Below are positions 20,938 to 30,582 of a DNA stretch of 64,000 nt, piece after piece. The notes under the pieces were generated by a model. It had not been told where the DNA came from. It did not search any database and worked only from the letters and a program-made list of their open reading frames with translations. The stretch's first letter is position 1; each line of letters begins with the position of its first letter. The DNA lies in the NCBI GenBank assembly GCA_038093975.1, contig JBBPTG010000035.1:62001-126000 (forward strand), in the 5' to 3' direction. This DNA is from Chalciporus piperatus. Taxonomy: Eukaryota > Basidiomycota > Agaricomycetes > Boletales > Boletaceae. The translations under genes and the position numbers were made by a program.

Positions 20938-22039
20938 ATGGATAGGGGTGCAAGGGCTTCCAACTCACCATCAAACATGCGGAATCGAGAGCCTACACCA
21001 CTTCCCCCAAATCCCTTTGCAGAAGGTGCATTGCAGGCTGCTTATCAACGCTGCCTTGCCCTGGAGACTGCAACCTCTCATCAAACTGGTCCTCCTTTCT
21101 CCCCCAAGGCTCCTCCTCCCATCATATATGCTCGTTTTCTTGGCCACCTGTTGTACTTGGCTCCCACTAGCACAGCCCAAGAACAACTCCAGCAGGAGAT
21201 CATGGCAGCTACATATAATTTCCAGCTCCTTAGACTTGGCAAGAAATACATGACCAATTCTCTCTATGCCTGTAAGTCAACACTTTCATTCTCTCAAGGT
21301 GTTCATTTCATCAACTTGATCTTGAAGTTCGACATGAAAGCACACCAGAAGCAATGAGCGAGGAGGATGAGGAAGCTAATCCATCAGAGTCCATTGTAGA
21401 ACATGTGTTTGGGTCTACAAAGTATCGGAAAGATGTATAGTTTCAATCAAGCTTTTGTAATCACCTCACTAACACTGAACTAGGTATTACTTCGCAGCAA
21501 TTATCACTGTTCAATAACTGACCAACTTGATTGTGATCATGGTGGCTACACATATGTAGTACCTGCACATATCATTCCCATTCAATGTTTCCATTCAACA
21601 AGCCTATGGGAAAACATCCTGAAGTTTACTGATCCCAATGCCATTGGAGATTTAAAAGGCAGTAACATTCATTGTTTGGAGAATCTCATTGCAATGACCC
21701 CACGATTATATGCTTATTTTGCTCATCTTTACATGTGGTTTGAGCCTATTGAAGTATTTATTTTGATGAGATTTTATCTCTGTTCAATATACTGATTAAC
21801 ATTTATACCAGGGTCAATTGAACACATACAGTGTTCATTTAGCTTGGGAAAAGCTAACAACAGGGAAGGGTCCCGACAAAATTCCTGAAGTTGTGACTTT
21901 CTCCACATCAACAAACCTCCCACTTCCTAACAGTGCATATATTGCACTTCATGCACTTTGCTGCAAGGTTACACTGATGTCTGGGGCACTGGAATATATT
22001 GAATGGATTGAGAATCCATATGCTAGGGGAGGATCATGA
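20938..22039 (+). CDS. HNH-nuclease-like protein, four exons
   Basis: Exons 20938-21271, 21328-21434, 21484-21753 and 21812-22039 join in frame to 312 residues. The N-terminal part is Pro-rich, then comes a helix-rich region (AQEQLQQEIMAATYNFQLLR). The core reads SNYHCSITDQLDCDH, VPAHIIPIQCFHSTSLWENI, then NIHCLENLIAMTPRLYAYFA and HLYMWFEP. The order AHI ... N-x-H-x-LEN ... H-LYMWFEP is that of the HNH-type domain common as stand-alone proteins in basidiomycetes. DNA cleavage is inferred only, and some catalytic positions are not certain by eye. Exons 2-4 are visibly richer in A and T than neighbouring genes, which may point to different origin or age. The frame is intact. Confidence 0.72.
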
Positions 22040-23813
22040 GATAGGTGAAATCCAGATGGTGTCTTATTTCTAACACATTGGCTGAGACATTGTTAGTTAG
22101 ACTATACAACTTGAATATATAAGATGTTGACTACTTAGCCCCATTCTTGACTGCTCTATCATGCACCAGATAACCAGCACCTTTGGAATTTGGTGCACAA
22201 CACTAGCCATGAAGGCCAGGAACCCTCAGCCATACCCGACGAAACAGAATTTCAGCAACAACTTGGAGGGCCAACAGACTAGTTGGCATTTGCCCCAAAT
22301 GATGGTGATTGGCTTCAGTTGTGCCTATATCCCTGTAGATCACGATACGCGCATGATCGTGCTGAGCCCGTTTACACATCGAACTGACCGTACGGAGATT
22401 GTCCACAACTCCGACACCTTGGAAAAGACAAGAATAATAACTGCGGACGAACCACCATCGCGGGAATGGATTCCAAGGCCGGAACTAAGCTTTTATGGGA
22501 ATGACGTGCGTGTCCTCGCACACGGCACTACCATACTAAATGAGGCATTCGGATGCCACGGAACTGATTCAGGACTGAATGCACGCACCGATGATCATCG
22601 GAACTCTAGGTTCCCCTGACTCGCCATATGATTCAGGTGCAGTTAGAACTGCATCGCGTTAGGATGGGGAAGTTCAATAAGTTGGATCATCAATGGAGAG
22701 AAGAACCTGTATGAGATAATCAGCATCCTCGTCCCTCCCCTTACGCGTGGCAAGTTACGAGACCATGCACGGAATCGAACAGCAGATAATACCCCAAGTT
22801 CGTTCCTGGGATCGTCAAGCTGTATGGAGGAACTTGATGTCGTCGACTCCGGGCCGAAAAAGATAGAAAAGTAAACACTGGTTAAGAAACAGGTAGCCGT
22901 GTATGTCAACTGTACCTTGCAGGCACGAAATATAGTGACCGGGATTAGAGCGCCAGCTCCAAAGAGTTGGACCTGAGCGCATTGTACTGCGCATCGCGTT
23001 TCCCCAATAAGCTTCAATGGATTCGCTCGAAGGAGGCAGCGGCCATGAGCCTGTTCCTGCTCGCGACTTGCCGTAGCGAGCAAAGTAAATTCGGAGATAC
23101 GGTCGAATGTAAGCACAGCAACGCATTAGTGGTGTTGCAAACCACAGTCGCGCAGCTCAGCGTTCCAAAGAAGCTCCGGCTACCCACGTCCAGGGATGGG
23201 AGAAATGCAGTGGTGAGTTGAGTTGGAGCATGGGTCGACTTCGCGCGACCGGTACCGTGAACGGATGGCAAGAAGCCGGAGTGAGCGAATTGAATAGCAG
23301 GATGGGAAGCTGTTCGGAGGCCTTTTAGTAGTATGAAAACACGAGGCGGCGCTGGTATGGGGCGTGCCTTAGAATTCTGCCTCGCATTTTGGGAAAGGAC
23401 AGGAAAGGATCTATTATGAGGACAAATCAGGCACGGTCAAGTCCTGAGGTGGAGTTTGGTCGGGGAACGTACTGACAGGGAGGAGACGGAAGTGAGAGGA
23501 GCACAGAGAGTGGGTTGAGGTGGGTGTGGTATCGGAATGGAATGGAATGGGTTATGAACGAGGGGTCATGATGTATGATACTGCGAGTCTCCAAGCCAAC
23601 CCCAACTTGAAGTGCCCCAAGTATATGACAGTGTGATTGACTCCGGTCTGCTCGTGGCGGCGTCAAGGAGAGACTTAAATTGGAGAGTGCAGGTCCGTGC
23701 CTGACCCTTCGCTACAGTGTCGTCGACTCCCTCGATTGACCGTCTCAGCTGCCGACTCACCATCAGTCCCAGTCCTATCCCCCTCCTCCCCTCACCGTCT
23801 TCCACAGCGAGAA
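22040..23813. other. 1.8 kb without a supported gene
   Basis: Contains only medium open frames. A plus-strand frame at 22161-22619 and minus-strand frames at 22643-23116 and 23014-23271 are not recognisable and lack convincing splice partners. The minus-strand text GETRCAVQCAQVQLFGAGAL with a following hydrophobic stretch could be a small membrane protein, but codon pattern and ends do not support a call. The last 150 bp are pyrimidine-rich, as expected for the leader of the G-alpha gene. Confidence 0.4.
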
Positions 23814-25854
23814 ATGCCCTCAGGAAACTTCAAGTCCAATAACGACTATGACCCACTCGACGAACTTCTCAAACCACCTCCGAACGAGACAGAGGAGGAT
23901 CGCGTTATCAGACTCGCTCAGGAGGCAGAAGCAAGACGAATAAGCCATCAAATCGACGAGTCTATCAAGGCAGAAAGACAACAACAGAAGAAGAAGAACG
24001 CAGTCAGGCTACTCCTCCTCGGTCAGAGCGAGTCAGGCATGTACTCCTCCCAATCAACCTCTCTGGACTCACTGACGACCGTCCATGACTCACCAGGCAA
24101 ATCTACCACACTCAGACGTCAGTCTTACCCCGACCGTCCTCCACGCTGGACTGACACACCCCTTGCAGACTTTCAGAGATTGTATACCCCAACAGCATTC
24201 CGCGAAGAACGCATCCTATGGCGTAGCGTCATTCAACTCAACATCGTTCGCTCAGTACGGACTATCATGGAAGCTCTATCAGGTGTACGTCTCCCTCCCG
24301 TCGATAGTGGAGGTGAAGACAGCGACGAAGATACCCCATATATCCCTCACGAACTCGACATGCTCAAAATGCGTCTCACACCTCTCCGTCACATCGAGGC
24401 TTTGCTCATCGCCAAACTAATACCACCAAGCGAAGACGAAGCAGCCTCCGTTGTCGGAAGCTCATACCAATCACATCGGAGTCGAAGGCCAGAGCGCTCA
24501 TGGCGGTCACAAGAAGTCTTTGTTCGACCAGGAGCTACTTGGAAGGGTGCACTCGCTAAAACTCGTAGGGACGGCCGCCCGACTTCGCTAGGTGACACCG
24601 GAATGGCTACCCGAGATGAAGCACAAGAAGTCCTACACACGTGCACCGACGATATTCTAGCACTCTGGAACAACAAGTTTGTGCGCGAAGTACTACGGAG
24701 ACGCAAGGTTAGATTGGAGGAACTTCCTGGATTGTACGCAGTTCAATATCTCAGACTCTGCGACTTCCCGTTGACCGCCCTCTTAGTTTCTTGAACGATC
24801 TGGATCGTGTAACAGCACTCAACTATATCCCGTCAGATGGTACGCATTTCGCTTGACATACGCTGGTATCGGCTATCTCAACTCCGTCACACAGACGACG
24901 TTCTACGAGCTCGTCTGAAAACGGTTGGTGTATCAGAATACAGATGTCACATGGAGGCTGCAGCTGGGCGCGAGCAAGGTACCGAATGGCGAATAGTCGA
25001 CGTGGGAGGTTCTCGATCCCAGGTACGAGTTCTCGTGCCCCTTGACATGGTTGCGTCTAAGTCCCTCGTTCCCGATCTAGCGAGGTGAGATATTCTGATC
25101 GCCGCTGAACGCACTTACTCATAGTCTCAGCGACGTGGGTGCCATTCTTTGACGATGGTAAGCTGCACATGTTTACCTCGTGGTCGTGTCTAATGTTTGC
25201 ATTACTTTAGTGGACGCCATCATATTCCTCGCACCAATATCTGGCTTTGACCAAGTTCTTGCTGAGGACCGCACCGTGAACAGACTGGCAAGGGTCTTCC
25301 TCACTCCTTTGACCCCACTCTGACTGTCACTATCCTTCCCCACAGGAGGACAGCGTCCTACTTTGGAAAGCCATCTGCTCGAATAAACTCCTCGCGAACG
25401 TCGATCTCGTCCTTTTCCTAAATAAATGCGATATCCTCGATGCAAAGCTCAACTCAGGTATCCGCCTAGCCAAATACGTCCGCAGTTACGGTGATCGTCC
25501 AAATGATTTGGAGACGGCATCAAAATGTTTGTTGTTCTATTCCCGGAAAAAAACACATTGAGTGATATGTTTGAATAACAGACTTTAGGAGCAAGTTCAA
25601 CGCTATTCATCGGGAATATTCGCCTCTACCTCGGAAGTTCTACGGTTTTTGTACGTCTGTTACGGTGAGTCGGGGTACTGACCAGCGACGCCTGTGAGCT
25701 GAGATTCTCTCTCTGCAGGATACCACCACTACTGCCGGTATCTTGGCGAGCGGTAAGAAGTCTCACGTGTGGGAAGTTGTGTGTATGCTCATTCTATCGA
25801 TCAGTGCGAGACATGGTGGTCCGAAGACACCTGAAACAGTCTAAACTTTTGTAG
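23814..25854 (+). CDS. heterotrimeric G-protein alpha subunit, basidiomycete long type
   Basis: Twelve exons, summing to 481 residues plus stop: 23814-24036, 24097-24117, 24169-24733, 24787-24839, 24895-25022, 25081-25084, 25131-25157, 25211-25287, 25346-25526, 25582-25664, 25719-25752, 25805-25854. After splicing the GTPase motifs are all present: G1 GQSESGKSTTL, switch I RLKTVGVSEYR, G3 DVGGSRSQRATW, G4 LVLFLNKCDIL and G5 CTSVTDTTTT. A long helical domain carries an acidic insert (GGEDSDEDTPYIP). The N-terminus (MPSGNFKSNNDYDPLDELL) lacks the MGxxxS myristoylation signal of classical subunits, and the C-terminus ends KQSKLL. Known role: receptor-coupled GTPase signalling at the membrane. 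The start at 23814 was chosen over 23697 because it matches the N-terminal pattern and follows a pyrimidine-rich leader. Confidence 0.92.
24037..24096 (+). other. GC-AG intron splitting the P-loop of G-alpha
   Basis: A 60-bp intron with borders AG/GCATGT ... CACCAG. Only this removal gives GESGKST-type G1 sequence (GQSESG joined to KSTTL). No GT donor nearby preserves the motif. A second GC-AG intron (25288-25345, CTG/GCAAGG ... CCACAG) occurs in the same gene. Confidence 0.75.
25081..25084 (+). other. 4-nt microexon CGAG in G-alpha
   Basis: Flanked by intron 25023-25080 (GTACGA...ATCTAG) and intron 25085-25130 (GTGAGA...TCTCAG). Including CGAG yields RSQ-RA-TWVPFFDD, the expected switch II text. 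Leaving it out, or using any simpler pair of sites that I tried, breaks the frame. Confidence 0.7.
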
Positions 25855-26790
25855 AACCCTGTCACGAGACCTTGTTGGTAAAGCAACGATCACCTACGTC
25901 TGCGGCGGCCTCCATCTGATCGTTCCTTTCTCTCAGGAACCACCATGTAGATCCCCTCTCTCACAGCCCACCAAACATGAACCCACCGAGTCGCCCACGG
26001 GACCTTTTTTTTACCCTTTTTGTTGAAAGCCATGTGATTCCCGAATCCCTACTACCCCCGGCATCTCTCGGTCGCTCGCCAACTCACGAATTTACGTCCA
26101 TCTTTTCATGAATCCACATGCGTTCTTCGTCCCTCACTTCCGGCTGTACATGTTCGCTCCACCAGGCCTGCGAACCCTGGTCGGGCAACGTTTTCCCTTT
26201 CCCATGTACGTCATACCTGTACAGCTTTTTCACGTGGACCCGCCCACACCACGAGTCGACCTGTGTTCATGCCTCCATCTTCTCTTTTTGTTTTCTCCCT
26301 TGTGCTCCATCTTAACCATTATCCATACTCTCGCTTTCTGCAATGGATCTAGATGCATCTCCCCGTGTTTTTAACGATATATGGAATTTTCTTTTCCTCT
26401 TATTTTTTTTTTTTTTTTATATAGCTTTGCATCTCGATCGCCAATCTCTATCCCCCTCTCCCTTGCCTTCTTCTCTATCCCTCTTCCCTCTTCCATGCAC
26501 GGTTACGACACGCACGTATCCTTCATGGTATCCACCCACCGCTTTCCTCCCATTTTCTTCCCCTCTTCTTTCCTTTTCCATCTGATTTTTGTTGACCAGC
26601 TTGTACTATCTATTGGTGTATTTTGCATATGCGTATACCATGTAGGATATATCCACAAATCTGTCTGTACCTGCCTAAAAACCTCTGTGTGGATCCATCA
26701 CCCATCCATCGATGCCCTCCTCGACCTTGCATTCCCACTCTCACTCCCTCGCTAGCCTGAGATCGTTCGCACTCCAACTCGCACTCGCAC
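25855..26790. other. intergenic between convergent genes, pyrimidine-rich
   Basis: About 0.9 kb with a long T run (about 26404-26419) and C/T-rich sequence to about 26750. Hydrophobic-looking open frames at 26108-26755 are explained by this composition. Expected to hold the 3' UTRs of G-alpha (plus) and aminopeptidase P (minus). No gene supported. Confidence 0.55.
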
Positions 26791-29700
26791 TCACAATGAG
26801 ATGGCCCGACACTCGCGCTTGAGCCACGCTAGCGCGCGCTCGTCCTTGCCCTCCAACAGCGGTGCCACTTTCGATTCCACCTCGGCGTGATACTTGTTTA
26901 ACCACGTCTTTTCTTCGGCCGTCAGGAGTGATAGGTCGACCAGGCTCGTTTGGATCGGGCACTGGTGTGTGTGTGTGGTTAGCTCCGAACGAGGAGGGGG
27001 AGGGGGGAAGATAAGAGAAGGGGGATGGGAAAGAGGAAAGGCAAAAGGGGAGAAGGAGGACGGAGAGGGAGGGAGGGAGGGAGGGATGGGGTACTGACCA
27101 TAGTAACCCGCTCGAATCCGAGGTATGGCTTATTTCCAAAGTTATTTCGCGTCTTTACTTCACGAACGACGACGACGTTTTCGATGCGGATACCCCACCG
27201 TCCGTCGGCATAGTATCCCGGCTCTGATGGAATGACGAAGAGGAACCAACCGTCGAGTTGTCAAGGGCAAGAATTAGAATCAATCGACAATCGACAATCG
27301 GGGGGGGGGGGGGGGGGTTGCTCACCGTTGGAGAGTGTCATCCCGGCTTTCAGAGGTGTGTTGTTGTATCCTGTGAGGCCAGTGCAACAAGCTCAGTTTT
27401 GGGGTGTATGAGATGGTTCGTGCACGATGGTTTTCCTTACCGATGCGGATACCGATGCCCTGGGGACCTTTTTCGGACGATGGAGTGAGCATCTCATCTG
27501 TGCCGTTCGTGCGTTGAAGAACATACCTTCGTGCACGTTCAGGAAGTGACCCACTCCGTGACCAGTGCCATGTCTGTATGAAATCCATACAATGAACCCA
27601 AACCATGCCAGACACGAGGACCAACAAACCTGTAATCTGCACCATGAACACCCATGAGCGAACTCTCGCCACGCCATAAGCGCAGCACCAAACTCACCGA
27701 GACCATCTTGCCACAACGCCCTCCTCGCCCATGAATCTCTACCTTGGTGTCAGCGCGCCACAAAGTCGAAACGACAACACTTCACACACATGACGTATCC
27801 TGTGAGACATGATAGAAGTTAGAGATGGGGTGTTGCCAAGGATAGACGAAGGGGACCTTACCAGTTGTTCCAGTGGGGACAATGGCAGTGTCGATGGCGA
27901 TGTGACCTTGAAGAACACGCGTGAAGGCGCGCTTTTCCTCTTCAGAGGGTGCGCCAAAGTGCTGTGGAGTTCTTGTATCATTGACTCGGGTGCATGATGA
28001 AGCTCTTACCCATGTTCGAGTGACATCAGTTGTACCGTCGAGGTATTGTCCTGTAAAAGCGAATGGATGAGTGCCAAACCATCAACTGGGCGAGTTTATT
28101 CATACCTCCGGAGTCACAGAGATAGATCTTGACATGAACGTTAGTTGATGGAACAACATTGCTAAGGGACAATTACCTGATCCTTGGTTATCGTTGCGCA
28201 GTTCTGAGGGTCCGGCGAGTAATGAATAATAGCTATGGCAAGTTGTAAACATCCAAATCGCATTTGCGATGTTACCTCACAACTAACCTGCGTTTGAACC
28301 TGAGGACGAGATGGTTGTGAAAGACAAACCACGGAACAAATCAAGTTTACTGCCAAGAAGATCAATTTACGAGTCGATCACAAAAGATAACTCCAACCGC
28401 TCACGATCTGAATTGTTCGAGCTTGTCCGATCCTTGGCTCTCGTTCAGAACGACCCCAGCATTGAGTTGCTCTTCGAGCCATGAAAAGTACTGAGCTAGT
28501 GCAGCACCATCACGGATATGACTTTGTCGGAAGCCTTCGATTTCGGTGCTGTTTTTGATCGCTTTCATAGCCGCCACAGGGGATGGTACAATGACCACAT
28601 TCTCCTATTCAATGTATGGGTTTCCGTGGAATAGGACAGTGGAGGGCCACAAACCTCGCAGAGCGCATGTACAACAGCCAAACTTGTCTTGTCTCCGAGT
28701 AACACAGGCTGGAGGTCGTCACCCATATAAAGTTAGATCTAAGTACCGGAGTCGCCTGATTGTACATTACCTTCTCTTTCTTCACCAAACCTGCTCCGAC
28801 GAGGTCTTCGAGGTAAGGAAGGAACGCTTCGTAAGGCCTGACCTCGACATCCTCGCCGAAATGGGTCCTCACAACATCATCGACCTGTGACTGGTCAATG
28901 AAGAGCACGGCGGTATCTTGTTTCACAACCGCGTATGCGAAGAAGACTTTTGTTCGAGTTTAGATACAACTGCGCGTGAAGGTGCGATCAACCCACCGGG
29001 GTTGAAATCGATATCTGTACCACGAAGGTTGAATAACCACGCGACTTCGTCAAGCAGAGTAACGGCCATTGCTACTGCATTCTTCTGGGCCATCTCTTTC
29101 CGGGCGCGCTCAAGTTTACTGCGAAGAGTTTCCCCTAACGAAATATCAAGCAGACGGAAATGAATCGAGGCAAGATACTCGAACCTGAGTATTTCACATC
29201 GAGAGGAAAGACTGTGTTCTTGGGTCGGAGGGGACGCTCAGCTCCCCATACGATGTCCACGGGGTTCTTCAAGATAGGAACCAGTTCTGACTTTCCAAGA
29301 GACTTTGTGATACCCTTGGCATCGGCTACCACAGGCATAAGCGTGGGGCTGCGAATGACGAGGATAACAACATACCGGCAGAGACAAGACTCGGATCAAC
29401 TCCGATTCTTGTACCTTGCTCAAGATTCTATATCTGATTGTACAGATTTAGGAATAACACGGTCGATTGAGAACATACCTTGGACAAGAATTCTTGCCAA
29501 CTTGGTACGTCTTCTCGAGTGTTAGTAGCGCTTCACTGTCTAGGTAGCAAGTCCATTACCTGGTAGGCCATTTTTCATCAAAGTCCAATTCCTTCGCCAT
29601 CCTCAGGACATGAGAGAAAGCAATACATAGAGTGCAGACTCACTGGTCCAGTTGTTGCTCGGCTTGGAGGAAATACCGTCCGTCCGTGAAGAGGTAGGCC

Positions 29701-30235
29701 TTGTCGAGAGTAACGACAGCACATCCTGTGGATCAAAAACATAAGCTCGGATCTTCAGGATGGTCTTACGACCCAGCCTTGTCTAGATTCTAATCACCTG
29801 CGGAACCGTTGAATCCGGAGATGAATGATCGTCGTTCATCGGCTTTGGAAGGATACTCGCTGAAGTCTGCATGATCAAGGGCAGTCAACACCGATGTACC
29901 TGCAGACGCAAGTCCCACCCACGCTCGTCCTCACTAGGGACAACGAACGCTCCGACATTGTAATCTTGCTGCTGCAACAATGCCCGAAGACGTGCTAGCC
30001 GTTCGGAGGTGTCGACCTTCGCAGTTCCTAGAGCACCCATCGAAGCAGACGAGGAAGCGAGTCTGAGAGCAAAGTATTTGGAGTTGGATAGAGTGGGTTG
30101 TGTGAGAAGGGAGCGATATCGATGTAGTAGGAGTATTTGAGCATGTGCTCGTCCCTGTCTACACTGATGGTACCACATGCCTTCCGCAACCCGCTCCGGA
30201 ACAACTTCGGGACTCAGCCGAGTGCGGGGAAGCAA
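26791..30235 (-). CDS. AMPP: Xaa-Pro aminopeptidase P (peptidase M24B)
   Basis: Removes an N-terminal residue next to proline; a dimetal enzyme. The N-terminal creatinase-type part reads [49 protein letters not shown] and [17 protein letters not shown]. The catalytic M24 domain shows the metal ligands in order: [20 protein letters not shown] (two Asp), [17 protein letters not shown] (His), SNEPGYY (Glu) and [10 protein letters not shown] (Glu). It ends [11 protein letters not shown] with TGA at 26791. About 15 exons. Upstream of [13 protein letters not shown] is an Arg/Ser-rich stretch with few acidic residues ([20 protein letters not shown]) that looks like a mitochondrial presequence. The start could be 30235, 30178 or the internal MGALG. 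Two introns carry long G-rich runs on the plus strand. Confidence 0.92.
27064..27090 (+). repeat. G-quadruplex-type (GGGA)n tract in intron
   Basis: Five GGGA steps in a row followed by TGGGG, on the plus strand, inside the last intron of the aminopeptidase gene. This is the template strand for that gene. Confidence 0.8.
27300..27317 (+). repeat. 18-nt poly-G run in intron
   Basis: Uninterrupted G homopolymer within the next intron of the aminopeptidase gene. Its true length may be affected by assembly or sequencing error. Confidence 0.85.
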
Positions 30236-30419
30236 GTCAACTCAAACTGAAAGTCAACCTCGTCAAACTTCCTTTATGTAATTGCTCAGACGTGCTCGCA
30301 GGGGTCAGAATTTGTTTCACACCGAATCGCTTGCAAAGCCTGCACTGTGCTTGAGCTTGGACGACCTTGAAACCTGTGTAACGAAGTATCGCTGAAGATG
30401 CATCGTCTTCGTGCAGCAT

Positions 30420-30525
30420 TACCACTAATGATACACAAAGGATAGTACCAGCCCCGTAAAAGAATGGAATGAACAACGCGAGGAATGCGGAATGTGTGAG
30501 GGTATAAACTTTTACAACAAAGATG
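30420..30525 (-). repeat. short 3'-flank repeat, copy B
   Basis: Reverse complement matches 8942-9045 (catctttgttgtaaaag ... cattagtggta), with a few substitutions and small gaps. It lies downstream of CHAT-B, while copy A lies upstream of CHAT-A. Outside 30420 the similarity to locus A stops at once. Confidence 0.85.
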
Positions 30526-30578
30526 GACCAATTGAAGAGAAATACATTCTCGCCTCCAGTACTATCTCGAAGGCGAAC
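30522..30578 (+). pseudogene. 57-bp fragment of the Agaricomycete-type gene, fused at locus B
   Basis: Encodes DGPIEEKYILASSTISKAN, matching DGPLEEKYILASSGFSKAN of the intact gene (15715-15659, minus strand). The fragment has the same length (57 bp) with about eight mismatches by eye. On one side it is joined to the short 3'-flank repeat through the shared GATG. On the other side it is joined to the 3' end of CHAT-B through a shared AAC/GTT. It has no expression context of its own. Confidence 0.82.
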
Positions 30579-30582
30579 AAGA

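Noticed and set aside
24037..24168. A continuous G-alpha frame with an insert in the P-loop
   Set aside because: Unspliced reading destroys the G1 motif and the step KSTTLR...HFQRLYTP. Removing two introns restores both.
26108..26755. Plus-strand frames with many hydrophobic residues, resembling membrane proteins
   Set aside because: Produced by a C/T-rich tract; no start context, splice partners or family.
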